From NCBI RefSeq assembly GCF_029227915.1, contig NC_079886.1, positions 22,484,501 to 22,544,500 on the forward strand: a DNA stretch of 60,000 nucleotides. The letters are read 5' to 3'. Position 1 is the first letter of the stretch, and the number at the start of each line of letters is the position of its first letter. This document shows positions 12,401-27,400 of this stretch, one piece after another. Made by a program: the position numbers and the translations under genes. The notes beneath the pieces were generated by a model. The model was not told where the DNA came from. It worked only from the letters and a program-made list of their open reading frames with translations, and did no database searches. This stretch comes from Hydractinia symbiolongicarpus. Lineage: Eukaryota > Cnidaria > Hydrozoa > Anthoathecata > Hydractiniidae.

Positions 12401-15400
12401 TCATAGCATTTCTTTGCTTTTTATTGCATTTCTTCGCTTTTCATCGCATTCCTTCACTTCACATAGTATTTCTTCACTGTTCATTGCATTCCTTAACTTT
12501 ACATTGCATTTTTTCGCTTTACATAGCACTTATTCGCTTTACAATGCATCCACACGCTTTCCATTGCATTTCTTTGCTTTAAATAGCATTTATTTTGTTT
12601 ACATTACATCTCTTTACTTTACATTGATTTCTTCACTTCACGTTGCATTTCTTTGCTTAACATTGCATTTCTTTACTGTAGAGTGCATTTCTTTATTTTA
12701 CATTGCATTTCCTTGCTATATATGCATTTCTTCGCTTTACATAGCATTTCTTTGCTTTTTATTGCATGTCTTCAATTTACATTGCACTTCCTTCACTTTA
12801 CGTTACATTTCTTAACTTCACATTACATTTCTTCGTTTTTCATTGCCTTTCTTCATTTTTTTAATGCATTTCTTCGCTTTTTATTGCATTTCTTTGCTTC
12901 TCATAACATTTCCTGGCTTTTCATGGCATTTCATTGTTTTACATAGCATTTCTTCGCTTTACATAGCATTTCTTCACTTTACTAGCATTTCTTCGATTTT
13001 CATTGCATGTCTTCACTATACATTGCACTTCTTTAACTTTTGATTGCATTTCTCCACTTCACATTACATTTCTTCGTTTTTCATTGCATTTCTTCACTTT
13101 TCACTGCATTTTTTCGCTTTACATAGCATTTCTTCGCTTTAGAAAGCATTTTTTCGCTTTACATAGCATTTCTTCGCTTTACATAGCATTTCTTTGCTTT
13201 ACATAGCATTTCTTCGCTTTACATAGCATTTCTTCGCTTTACATAGCATTTCTTTGCTTTACATAGCATTTCTTTGCTTTACATAGCATTTTTTCGCTTT
13301 ACATAGCATTTCTTCGCTTTACATAGCATTTCTTTGATTTACATAGCATTTCTTTATTTTTCACTGCATTTCTTCATTTTACGTTGCATTTCTTTGCTTA
13401 TTATTGCATTTCATCACTTTACGTTGCATTTCTTCGCTTTAGAAAGCATTTTTTCGCTTTACATAGCATTTCTTCGCTTTACATAGCATTTCTTCGCTTT
13501 ACATAGCATTTCTTTGATTTACGTTGCAATTCTTCACTTTACATTGCATTTCTTCACTTTACATTGCATTTCTTCACTTTACATAGCATTTCTTCGCTTT
13601 AGAAAGCATTTCTTCACTTCACATTGCATTTCTTCGCTTTTCATAGCATTTCTTTGATTTACGTTGCATTTCTTCACTTCACATTGCATTTCTTCGCTTT
13701 ACATAGCATTTCTTCCCTTTAGAAAGCATTTTTTCGCTTTACATAGCATTTCTTCGCTTTACATAGCATTTCTTCGCTTTAGATAGCATTTTTTCGCTTT
13801 ACATAGCATTTCTTTGATTTACATAGCATTTTTTCGCTTTACATAGCATTTCTTCCCTTTAGAAAGCATTTTTTCGCTTTACATAGCACTTCTTCGCTTT
13901 ACATAGCATTTCTTCGCTTTACATTGCATTTCTTCACTTCACATTGCATTTCTTCGCTTTACATAGCATTTCTTCGCTTTTCATAGCATTTCTTTGATTT
14001 ACGTTGCATTTCTTCGCTTCACATAGCATTTCTTCCCTTTACGTTGCATTTCTTCGCTTTAGATAGCATTTCTTTGCTTTTTATTGAATTTCTTCATTTT
14101 ACGTTGCATTTCTTTGCTTATTATTGCATTTCTTCATTTTAATTTGCATTTCCTTGCTTTTTATAGCATTTCTTCACTTTACATTGCATTTCTTCGCTTT
14201 ACTAGCATTTCTGTGAATTTCATTGCATTCCTTTGCTTTTCATTGCATTTCTTTATTTTTCACTGCATTTCATCACTTTACGTTGCATTTCTTCGCTTTT
14301 CATAGCATTTCTTTGCTTTTTATTGCATTTCTTCGCTTTTCATCGCATTCCTTCACTTCACATAGTATTTCTTCACTGTTCATTGCATTCCTTAACTTTA
14401 CATTGCATTTTTTCGCTTTACATAGCACTTATTCGCTTTACAATGCATCCACACGCTTTCCATTGCATTTCTTTGCTTTAAATAGCATTTATTTTGTTTA
14501 CATTACATCTCTTTACTTTACATTGATTTCTTCACTTCACGTTGCATTTCTTTGCTTAACATTGCATTTCTTTACTGTAAAGTGCATTTCTTTACTTTAC
14601 ATTGCATTTCCTTGCTATATATGCATTTCTTCGCTTTACATAGCATTTCTTTGCTTTTTATTGCATGTCTTCAATTTACATTGCACTTCCTTCACTTTAC
14701 GTTACATTTCTTAACTTCACATTACATTTCTTCGTTTTTCATTGCCTTTCTTCATTTTTTTAATGCATTTCTTCGCTTTTTATTGCATTTCTTTGATTTA
14801 CGTTGCATTTCTTCGCTTCACATAGCATTTCTTCCCTTTACGTTGCATTTCTTCGCTTTAGATAGCATTTCTTTGCTTTTTATTGAATTTCTTCATTTTA
14901 CGTTGCATTTCTTTGCTTATTATTGCATTTCTTCATTTTAATTTGCATTTCCTTGCTTTTTATAGCATTTCTTCACTTTACATTGCATTTCTTTGCTTTA
15001 CTAGCATTTCTGTGAATTTCATTGCATTCCTTTGCTTTTCATTGCATTTCTTTATTTTTCACTGCATTTCATCACTTTACGTTGCATTTCTTCGCTTTTC
15101 ATAGCATTTCTTTGCTTTTTATTGCATTTCTTCGCTTTTCATCGCATTCCTACACTTCACATAGTATTTCTTCACTGTTCATTGCATTCCTTAACTTTAC
15201 ATTGCATTTTTTCGCTTTACATAGCACTTATTCGCTTTACAATGCATCCACACGCTTTCCATTGCATTTCTTTGCTTTAAATAGCATTTATTTTGTTTAC
15301 ATTACATCTCTTTACTTTACATTGATTTCTTCACTTCACGTTGCATTTCTTTGCTTAACATTGCATTTCTTTACTGTAAAGTGCATTTCTTTACTTTACA

Positions 15401-18400
15401 TTGCATTTCCTTGCTATATATGCATTTCTTCGCTTTACATAGCATTTCTTTGCTTTTTATTGCATGTCTTCAATTTACATTGCACTTCCTTCACTTTACG
15501 TTACATTTCTTAACTTCACATTACATTTCTTCGTTTTTCATTGCCTTTCTTCATTTTTTTAATGCATTTCTTCGCTTTTTATTGCATTTCTTTGATTTAC
15601 GTTGCATTTCTTCGCTTCACATAGCATTTCTTCCCTTTACGTTGCATTTCTTCGCTTTAGATAGCATTTCTTTGCTTTTTATTGAATTTCTTCATTTTAC
15701 GTTGCATTTCTTTGCTTATTATTGCATTTCTTCATTTTAATTTGCATTTCCTTGCTTTTTATAGCATTTCTTCACTTTACATTGCATTTCTTTGCTTTAC
15801 TAGCATTTCTGTGAATTTCATTGCATTCCTTTGCTTTTCATTGCATTTCTTTATTTTTCACTGCATTTCATCACTTTACGTTGCATTTCTTCGCTTTTCA
15901 TAGCATTTCTTTGCTTTTTATTGCATTTCTTCGCTTTTCATCGCATTCCTTCACTTCACATAGTATTTCTTCACTGTTCATTGCATTCCTTAACTTTACA
16001 TTGCATTTTTTCGCTTTACATAGCACTTATTCGCTTTACAATGCATCCACACGCTTTCCATTGCATTTCTTTGCTTTAAATAGCATTTATTTTGTTTACA
16101 TTACATCTCTTTACTTTACATTGATTTCTTCACTTCACGTTGCATTTCTTTGCTTAACATTGCATTTCTTTACTGTAAAGTGCATTTCTTTACTTTACAT
16201 TGCATTTCCTTGCTATATATGCATTTCTTCGCTTTACATAGCATTTCTTTGCTTTTTATTGCATGTCTTCAATTTACATTGCACTTCCTTCACTTTACGT
16301 TACATTTCTTAACTTCACATTACATTTCTTCGTTTTTCATTGCCTTTCTTCATTTTTTTAATGCATTTCTTCGCTTTTTATTGCATTTCTTTGCTTCTCA
16401 TAACATTTCCTGGCTTTTCATCGCATTTCATTGTTTTACATAGCATTTCTTCGCTTTACATAGCATTTCTTCACTTTACTAGCATTTCTTCGATTTTCAT
16501 TGCATGTCTTCACTATACATTGCACTTCCTTAACTTTTGATTGCATTTCTCCACTTCACATTACATTTCTTCGTTTTTCATTGCATTTCTTCACTTTTCA
16601 CTGCATTTTTTCGCTTTACATAGCATTTCTTCGCTTTACATAGCATTTCTTCGCTTTACATAGCATTTCTTTGCTTTACATAGCATTTCTTTGCTTTACA
16701 TAGCATTTTTTCGCTTTACATAGCATTTCTTCGCTTTACATAGCATTTCTTTGATTTACATAGCATTTCTTTATTTTTCACTGCATTTCTTCATTTTACG
16801 TTGCATTTCTTTGCTTATTATTGCATTTCATCACTTTACGTTGCATTTCTTCGCTTTAGAAAGCATTTTTTCGCTTTACATAGCATTTCTTCGCTTTACA
16901 TAGCATTTCTTCGCTTTACATAGCATTTCTTTGATTTACGTTGCAATTCTTCACTTTACATTGCATTTCTTCACTTTACATTGCATTTCTTCACTTTACA
17001 TAGCATTTCTTCGCTTTAGAAAGCATTTCTTCACTTCACATTGCATTTCTTCGCTTTTCATAGCATTTCTTTGATTTACGTTGCATTTCTTCACTTCACA
17101 TTGCATTTCTTCGCTTTACATAGCATTTCTTCCCTTTAGAAAGCATTTTTTCGCTTTACATAGCATTTCTTCGCTTTACATAGCATTTCTTCGCTTTAGA
17201 TAGCATTTTTTCGCTTTACATAGCATTTCTTTGATTTACATAGCATTTTTTCGCTTTACATAGCATTTCTTCCCTTTAGAAAGCATTTTTTCGCTTTACA
17301 TAGCACTTCTTCGCTTTACATAGCATTTCTTCGCTTTACATTGCATTTCTTCACTTCACATTGCATTTCTTCGCTTTACATAGCATTTCTTCGCTTTTCA
17401 TAGCATTTCTTTGATTTACGTTGCATTTCTTCGCTTCACATAGCATTTCTTCCCTTTACGTTGCATTTCTTCGCTTTAGATAGCATTTCTTTGCTTTTTA
17501 TTGAATTTCTTCATTTTACGTTGCATTTCTTTGCTTATTATTGCATTTCTTCATTTTAATTTGCATTTCCTTGCTTTTTATAGCATTTCTTCACTTTACA
17601 TTGCATTTCTTCGCTTTACTAGCATTTCTGTGAATTTCATTGCATTCCTTTGCTTTTCATTGCATTTCTTTATTTTTCACTGCATTTCATCACTTTACGT
17701 TGCATTTCTTCGCTTTTCATAGCATTTCTTTGCTTTTTATTGCATTTCTTCGCTTTTCATCGCATTCCTTCACTTCACATAGTATTTCTTCACTGTTCAT
17801 TGCATTCCTTAACTTTACATTGCATTTTTTCGCTTTACATAGCACTTATTCGGTTTACAATGCATCCACACGCTTTCCATTGCATTTCTTTGCTTTAAAT
17901 AGCATTTATTTTGTTTACATTACATCTCTTTACTTTACATTGATTTCTTCACTTCACGTTGCATTTCTTTGCTTAACATTGCATTTCTTTACTGTAAAGT
18001 GCATTTCTTTACTTTACATTGCATTTCCTTGCTATATATGCATTTCTTCGCTTTACATAGCATTTCTTTGCTTTTTATTGCATGTCTTCAATTTACATTG
18101 CACTTCCTTCACTTTACGTTACATTTCTTAACTTCACATTACATTTCTTCGTTTTTCATTGCCTTTCTTCATTTTTTTAATGCATTTCTTCGCTTTTTAT
18201 TGCATTTCTTTGATTTACGTTGCATTTCTTCGCTTCACATAGCATTTCTTCCCTTTACGTTGCATTTCTTCGCTTTAGATAGCATTTCTTTGCTTTTTAT
18301 TGAATTTCTTCATTTTACGTTGCATTTCTTTGCTTATTATTGCATTTCTTCATTTTAATTTGCATTTCCTTGCTTTTTATAGCATTTCTTCACTTTACAT

Positions 18401-21400
18401 TGCATTTCTTTGCTTTACTAGCATTTCTGTGAATTTCATTGCATTCCTTTGCTTTTCATTGCATTTCTTTATTTTTCACTGCATTTCATCACTTTACGTT
18501 GCATTTCTTCGCTTTTCATAGCATTTCTTTGCTTTTTATTGCATTTCTTCGCTTTTCATCGCATTCCTTCACTTCACATAGTATTTCTTCACTGTTCATT
18601 GCATTCCTTAACTTTACATTGCATTTTTTCGCTTTACATAGCACTTATTCGCTTTACAATGCATCCACACGCTTTCCATTGCATTTCTTTGCTTTAAATA
18701 GCATTTATTTTGTTTACATTACATCTCTTTACTTTACATTGATTTCTTCACTTCACGTTGCATTTCTTTGCTTAACATTGCATTTCTTTACTGTAAAGTG
18801 CATTTCTTTACTTTACATTGCATTTCCTTGCTATATATGCATTTCTTCGCTTTACATAGCATTTCTTTGCTTTTTATTGCATGTCTTCAATTTACATTGC
18901 ACTTCCTTCACTTTACGTTACATTTCTTAACTTCACATTACATTTCTTCGTTTTTCATTGCCTTTCTTCATTTTTTTAATGCATTTCTTCGCTTTTTATT
19001 GCATTTCTTTGCTTCTCATAACATTTCCTGGCTTTTCATCGCATTTCATTGTTTTACATAGCATTTCTTCGCTTTACATAGCATTTCTTCACTTTACTAG
19101 CATTTCTTCGATTTTCATTGCATGTCTTCACTATACATTGCACTTCCTTAACTTTTGATTGCATTTCTCCACTTCACATTACATTTCTTCGTTTTTCATT
19201 GCATTTCTTCACTTTTCACTGCATTTTTTCGCTTTACATAGCATTTCTTCGCTTTAGAAAGCATTTTTTCGCTTTACATAGCATTTCTTCGCTTTACATA
19301 GCATTTCTTTGCTTTACATAGCATTTCTTCGCTTTACATAGCATTTCTTCGCTTTACATAGCATTTCTTTGCTTTACATAGCATTTCTTTGCTTTACATA
19401 GCATTTTTTCGCTTTACATAGCATTTCTTCGCTTTACATAGCACTTCTTTGATTTACATAGCATTTCTTTATTTTTCACTGCATTTCTTCATTTTACGTT
19501 GCATTTCTTTGCTTATTATTGCATTTCATCACTTTACGTTGCATTTCTTCGCTTTAGAAAGCATTTTTTCGCTTTACATAGCATTTCTTCGCTTTACATA
19601 GCATTTCTTCGCTTTACATAGCATTTCTTTGATTTACGTTGCAATTCTTCACTTTACATTGCATTTCTTCACTTTACATTGCATTTCTTCACTTTACATA
19701 GCATTTCTTCGCTTTAGAAAGCATTTCTTCACTTCACATTGCATTTCTTCGCTTTTCATAGCATTTCTTTGATTTACGTTGCATTTCTTCACTTCACATT
19801 GCATTTCTTCGCTTTACATAGCATTTCTTCCCTTTAGAAAGCATTTTTTCGCTTTACATAGCATTTCTTCGCTTTACATAGCATTTCTTCGCTTTAGATA
19901 GCATTTTTTCGCTTTACATAGCATTTCTTCGCTTTTCATAGCATTTCTTTGATTTACGTTGCATTTCTTCGCTTCACATAGCATTTCTTCCCTTTACGTT
20001 GCATTTCTTCGCTTTAGATAGCATTTCTTTGCTTTTTATTGAATTTCTTCATTTTACGTTGCATTTCTTTGCTTATTATTGCATTTCTTCATTTTAATTT
20101 GCATTTCCTTGCTTTTTATAGCATTTCTTCACTTTACATTGCATTTCTTCGCTTTACTAGCATTTCTGTGAATTTCATTGCATTCCTTTGCTTTTCATTG
20201 CATTTCTTTATTTTTCACTGCATTTCATCACTTTACGTTGCATTTCTTCGCTTTTCATAGCATTTCTTTGCTTTTTATTGCATTTCTTCGCTTTTCATCG
20301 CATTCCTTCACTTCACATAGTATTTCTTCACTGTTCATTGCATTCCTTAACTTTACATTGCATTTTTTCGCTTTACATAGCACTTATTCGCTTTACAATG
20401 CATCCACACGCTTTCCATTGCATTTCTTTGCTTTAAATAGCATTTATTTTGTTTACATTACATCTCTTTACTTTACATTGATTTCTTCACTTCACGTTGC
20501 ATTTCTTTGCTTAACATTGCATTTCTTTACTGTAAAGTGCATTTCTTTACTTTACATTGCATTTCCTTGCTATATATGCATTTCTTCGCTTTACATAGCA
20601 TTTCTTTGCTTTTTATTGCATGTCTTCAATTTACATTGCACTTCCTTCACTTTACGTTACATTTCTTAACTTCACATTACATTTCTTCGTTTTTCATTGC
20701 CTTTCTTCATTTTTTTAATGCATTTCTTCGCTTTTTATTGCATTTCTTTGCTTCTCATAACATTTCCTGGCTTTTCATCGCATTTCATTGTTTTACATAG
20801 CATTTCTTCGCTTTACATAGCATTTCTTCACTTTACTAGCATTTCTTCGATTTTCATTGCATGTCTTCACTATACATTGCACTTCCTTAACTTTTGATTG
20901 CATTTCTCCACTTCACATTACATTTCTTCGTTTTTCATTGCATTTCTTCACTTTTCACTGCATTTTTTCGCTTTACATAGCATTTCTTCGCTTTAGAAAG
21001 CATTTTTTCGCTTTACATAGCATTTCTTCGCTTTACATAGCATTTCTTTGCTTTACATAGCATTTCTTTGCTTTACATAGCATTTCTTCGCTTTACATAG
21101 CATTTCTTCGCTTTACATAGCATTTCTTTGCTTTACATAGCATTTTTTGCTTTACATAGCATTTCTTCGCTTTACATAGCATTTCTTCGCTTTACATAGC
21201 ATTTCTTTGATTTACATAGCATTTCTTTATTTTTCACTGCATTTCTTCATTTTACGTTGCATTTCTTTGCTTATTATTGCATTTCATCACTTTACGTTGC
21301 ATTTCTTCGCTTTTTATTGCATTTCTCCACTTCACATTGCATTTCTTCGCTTTACATAGCATTTCTTCGCTTTAGAAAGCATTTTTTCGCTTTACATAGC

Positions 21401-24400
21401 ATTTCTTCGCTTTACATAGCATTTCTTCGCTTTACATAGCATTTTTTCACTTTACATAGCATTTCTTTGATTTACGTTGCAATTCTTCACTTTACATTGC
21501 ATTTCTTCACTTTACATTGCATTTCTTCACTTTACATAGCATTTCTTCGCTTTACATAGCATTTCTTTGATTTACGTTGCAATTCTTCACTTTACATTGC
21601 ATTTCTTCACTTTACATTGCATTTCTTCGCTTTACATAGCATTTCTTCCCTTTAGAAAGCATTTTTTCGCTTTACATAGCATTTCTTCGCTTTACATAGC
21701 ATTTCTTCGCTTTTCATAGCATTTCTTTGATTTACGTTGCAATTCTTCGCTTTACATAGCATTTCTTCCCTTTAGAAAGCATTTTTTCGCTTTACATAGC
21801 AATTCATCGCTTTACATAGCATTTCTTCCCTTTAGAAAGCATTTTTTCGCTTTACATAGCATTTCTTCGCTTTACATAGCATTTCTTCGCTTTAGATAGC
21901 ATTTCTTCGCTTTACATAGCATTTCTTCGCTTCACATTGCATTTCTTCGCTTTACATAGCATTTCTTCGCTTTTCATAGCATTTCTTTGATTTACGTTGC
22001 AATTCTTCGCTTCACATTGCATTTCTTCACTTTACATTGCATTTCTTCACTTCACATTGCATTTCTTCGCTTTACATAGCATTTCTTCCCTTTAGAAAGC
22101 ATTTTTTCGCTTTACATAGCATTTCTTCGCTTTACATAGCATTTCTTCGTTTTTCATTGCATTTTTTCGCTTTACATAGCATTTCTTCGCTTTACATAGC
22201 ATTTCTTCGCTTTAGATAGCATTTTTTCGCTTTACATTGCATTTCTTCACTTCACATTGCATTTCTTCGCTTTACATAGCAATTCTTCACTTTTCATAGC
22301 ATTTCTTTGATTTACGTTGCATTTCTTCGCTTCACATAGCATTTCTTCACTTTACATTGCATTTCTTCACTTCACATTGCATTTCTTCGCTTTACATAGC
22401 ATTTCTTCCCTTTAGAAAGCATTTTTTCGCTTTACATAGCATTTCTTCGCTTTACATAGCATTTCTTCGCTTTAGATAGCATTTTTTCGCTTTACATAGC
22501 ATTTCTTCGCTTCACATTGCATTTCTTCGCTTTACATAGCATTTCTTCGCTTTTCATAGCATTTCTTTGATTTACGTTGCAATTCTTCGCTTCACATTGC
22601 ATTTCTTCACTTTACATTGCATTTCTTCGCTTTACATAGCATTTCTTTGATTTACGTTGCAATTCTTCGCTTCACATTGCATTTCTTCACTTTACATTGC
22701 ATTTCTTCGCTTTACATAGCATTTCTTCCCTTTAGAAAGCATTTTTTCGCTTTACATTGCATTTCTTCGCTTTAGATAGCATTTTTTCGCTTTACATAGC
22801 ATTTCTTCGCTTTAGATAGCATTTTTTCGCTTTACATAGCATTTCTTCGCTTCACATTGCATTTCTTCGCTTTACATAGCATTTCTTCGCTTTTCATAGC
22901 ATTTCTTTGATTTACGTTGCAATTCTTCGCTTCACATTGCATTTCTTCACTTTACATTGCATTTCTTCGCTTTACATAGCATTTCTTCCCTTTAGAAAGC
23001 ATTTTTTCGCTTTACATTGCATTTCTTCACTTCACATTGCATTTCTTCGCTTTACATAGCATTTCTTCGCTTTTCATAGCATTTCTTTGATTTACGTTGC
23101 ATTTCTTCGCTTCACATAGCATTTCTTCACTTTACATTGCATTTCTTCACTTCACATTGCATTTCTTTGCTTATTATTGCATTTCTTCACTTTACGTTGC
23201 ATTTCTTCGCTTTTTATTGCATTTCTCCACTTCACATTGCATTTCTTCGCTTTACATTGCATTTCTTCGCTTTAGATAGCATTTTTTCACTTTACATAGC
23301 ATTTCTTCCCTTTAGAAAGCATTTTTTCGCTTTACATAGCATTTCTTCGCTTTACATAGCATTTCTTTGCTTTACATAGCATTTCTTTGCTTTACATAGC
23401 ATTTCTTCACTTCACATTGCATTTCTTCGCTTTACATAGCATTTCTTCGCTTTACATAGCATTTCTTTGCTTTACGTTGCATTTCTTCGCTTCACATAGC
23501 ATTTCTTCCCTTTACGTTGCATTTCTTCGCTTTAGATAGCATTTCTTTGCTTTTTATTGAATTTCTTCATTTTACGTTGCATTTCTTTGCTTATTATTGC
23601 ATTTCTTCATTTTAATTTGCATTTCCTTGCTTTTTATAGCATTTCTTCACTTTACATTGAATTTCTTCGCTTTACTAGCATTTCTGTGAATTTCATTGCA
23701 TTCCTTTGCTTTTCATTGCATTTCTTTATTTTTCACTGCATTTCATCACTTTACGTTGCATTTCTTCGCTTTTTATAGCATTTCTTTGCTCTTTATTGCA
23801 TTTCTTCGCTTTTCATCGCATTCCTTCACTTCACATAGTATTTCTTCACTGTTCATTGCATTCCTTTACTTTACATTGCATTTTTTCGCTTTACATAGCA
23901 CTTATTCGCTTTACAATGCATCCACACGCTTTCCATTGCATTTCTTTGCTTTAAATAGCATTTATTTTGTTTACATTACATCTCTTTACTTTACATTGAT
24001 TTCTTCACTTCACGTTGCATTTCTTTGCTTAACATTGCATTTCTTTACTGTAGAGTGCATTTCTTTATTTTACATTGCATTTCCTTGCTATATATGCATT
24101 TCTTCGCTTTACATAGCATTTCTTTGCTTTTTATTGCATGTCTTCAATTTACATTGCACTTCCTTCACTTTACGTTACATTTCTTAACTTCACATTACAT
24201 TTCTTCGTTTTTCATTGCCTTTCTTCATTTTTTTAATGCATTTCTTCGCTTTTTATTGCATTTCTTTGCTTCTCATAACATTTCCTGGCTTTTCATGGCA
24301 TTTCATTGTTTTACATAGCATTTCTTCGCTTTACATAGCATTTCTTCACTTTACTAGCATTTCTTCGATTTTCATTGCATGTCTTCACTATACATTGCAC

Positions 24401-27400
24401 TTCTTTAACTTTTGATTGCATTTCTCCACTTCACATTACATTTCTTCGTTTTTCATTGCATTTCTTCACTTTTCACTGCATTTTTTCGCTTTACATAGCA
24501 TTTCTTCGCTTTAGAAAGCATTTTTTCGCTTTACATAGCATTTCTTCGCTTTACATAGCATTTCTTTGCTTTACATAGCATTTCTTTGCTTTACATAGCA
24601 TTTCTTCGCTTTACATAGCATTTCTTCACTTTACATAGCATTTCTTCCCTTTAGAAAGCATTTTTTCGCTTTACATAGCATTTCTTCGCTTTACATTGCA
24701 TTTCTTCGCTTTACATAGCATTTCTTCGCTTTACATAGCATTTCTTCCCTTTAGAAAGCATTTTTTCGCTTTACATTGCATTTCTTCACTTCACATTGCA
24801 TTTCTTCGCTTTACATAGCATTTCTTCGCTTTACATAGCATTTCTTTGCTTTACATAGCATTTCTTCGCTTTACATAGCATTTCTTCACTTTACATAGCA
24901 TTTCTTCCCTTTAGAAAGCATTTTTTCGCTTTACATAGCATTTCTTCGCTTTACATAGCATTTCTTCGCTTTAGATAGCATTTTTTCGCTTTACATAGCA
25001 TTTCTTCGCTTTACATAGCATTTGTTCGCTTTACATAGCATTTCTTCGCTTTACATAGCATTTCTTCGCTTCACATAGCATTTCTTCGCTTTAGAAAGCA
25101 TTTTTTCGCTTTACATAGCATTTCTTCGCTTTACATAGTATTTCTTTGATTTACGTTGCATTTCTTCACTTTACATAGCATTTCTTCGCTTTTTATTGCA
25201 TTTCTCCACTTCACATTGCATTTCTTCACTTTACATTGCATTTCTTCGCTTTACTAGCATTTCTGTGATTTTCATTGCATTCCTTTGCTTTTCATTGCAT
25301 TTCTTTATTTTTCACTGCATTTCTTCATTTTACGTTGCATTTCTTTGCTTATTATTGCATTTCTTCATTTTAATTTGCATTTCCTTGCTTTTTATAGCAT
25401 TTCTTCACTTTACATTGCATTTCTTCGCTTTACTAGCATTTCTGTGATTTTCATTGCATTCCTTTGCTTTTCATTGCATTTCTTTATTTTTCACTGCATT
25501 TCTTCATTTTACGTTGCATTTCTTCGCTTTAGATAGCATTTCTTCGCTTTTTATTGCATTTCTTCACTTTAGATAGCATTTCTTTGATTTACATAGCATT
25601 TCTTTATTTTTCACTGCATTTCTTCATTTTACGTTGCATTTCTTTGCTTATTATTGCATTTCATCACTTTACGTTTCATTTCTTCGCTTTTCATTCCATT
25701 TCTTTGATTTACATAGCATTTCTTCGCTTTAGATAGCATTTCTTTGCTTTTTATTGCATTTCTTAACTTTACGTTGCATTTCTTCGCTTTACATAGCATT
25801 TCTTCGCTTTACATAGCATTTCTTAACTTTACGTTGCAATTCTTCACTTTACATAGCATTTCTTCACTTTACATAGCATTTCTTCGCTTTACATTGCATT
25901 TCTGCACTTCACATTGCATTTCTTCGCTTCACATAGCATTTCTTCCCTTTAGAAAGCATTTTTTCGCTTTACATAGCATTTCTTTGCTTTACATAGCATT
26001 TCTTTGATTTACGTTGCAATTCTTCACTTTACATAGCATTTCTTCACTTTACATTGCATTTCTTCACTTCACATAGCATTTCTTCCCTTTAGAAAGCATT
26101 TTTTCGCTTTACATAGCATTTCTTTGCTTTTTATTGCATTTCTTAACTTTACGTTGCATTTCTTCAGTTCAAATTACATTTCTTCGTTTTTCATTGCATT
26201 TCTTCACTTTTCACTGCATTTCTTCACTTTACATAGCATTTCTTCACTTTACATTGCATTTTTTCGCTTTACATAGCATTTCTTTGCTTTACATAGCATT
26301 TCTTCGCTTTAGAAAGCATTTTTTCGCTTTACATAGCATTTCTTGGCTTTTTATTGCATTTCTTTACTTTACGTTGCATTTCTTTGCTTTTTATTGCATT
26401 TCTTCACTTTACGTTGCATTTCTTTGCTTTTCTTTGCATTTCTTTGCTTTTTATTGCATTTCTTCGGTTTACATAGCATTTCTTTGTTTGACATTACAAT
26501 ACTTGGCTTTCTATTGCATTTCTTTGTCTTACATAGCATTTCTTCGCTTTAGATAGTATTTCTTTTCTTTAGATAGCATTTCTTTGCTTATTATTGCATT
26601 TCATCACTTTACGTTGCATTTCTTCGCTTTTTATTGCAATTCTTCACTTTCCATTGAATTTCTTCGCTTTTTATTGCATTTCTTCACTTTTCATAGCACT
26701 TCTTCGCTTTACATAGCATTTCTTCGCTTTTCATAGCATTTCTTCACTTTACGTTGCATTTCTTTGCTTTTTATTGCATTTCTTCACTTTCCATTGAATT
26801 TCTTCGCTTTTTATTGCATTTCCTCGCTTTATATAGCATTTTTGTTTTGTTTTATAACTTATTTATTTTCTTTACTTGCATTTCTTCACTTTAAATTGCA
26901 TTTCTTCACCTTCCATTGTCTTTGATTTTTATTTCACTTCTTTGCTTTACATTATATTTCGTAGTTGAACCCTAACCCTAAGCGTAATGAGTTAAAGGAT
27001 TTTTTCCAAATATTTAAAAAAATTTTTGTCATTAATTGCAAATTCTGGCCATGCATTGTTTCACAATTGAAGGAGTTGGGCATCGCAAGACAAGAATTAA
27101 ATGTGAATATTTCTAATTTAATCGGTTAGGAGTTAAGCATGTGTGCTTTGTCCAGGAGGCATAAGGTTAGTAAATAGAGGATCCAGATATGTTCTCTGTT
27201 TTTCTAAGGAAAGAGTAGCTTTATTAATTAATTTGATTATAAAGAATCTGGGATGCGTCGTAAAAATATGATTAAGTTCTTGGAAATATTAACGTCAAAG
27301 TAGTCTACATATCATTTGTGTGTTAATTAATCCAGCAATTTCATATTGCTTTTATTCCTTTTTATTTTTAATTTCTATTATTTTCTTTCAATCTTATTTA

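Noticed and set aside
9666-26556. Many 60-163-residue Phe/His/Ser-rich reading frames in tandem
   Set aside because: They arise because the 20-bp monomer has no in-phase stops over its 60-nt cycle; identical frames recur with the repeat, there is no start context, and they lie in an intron on the opposite strand.
9553-26845. Periodic repeats considered as a CRISPR array
   Set aside because: Units are contiguous with no unique spacers, no leader and no cas genes, in an animal genome.
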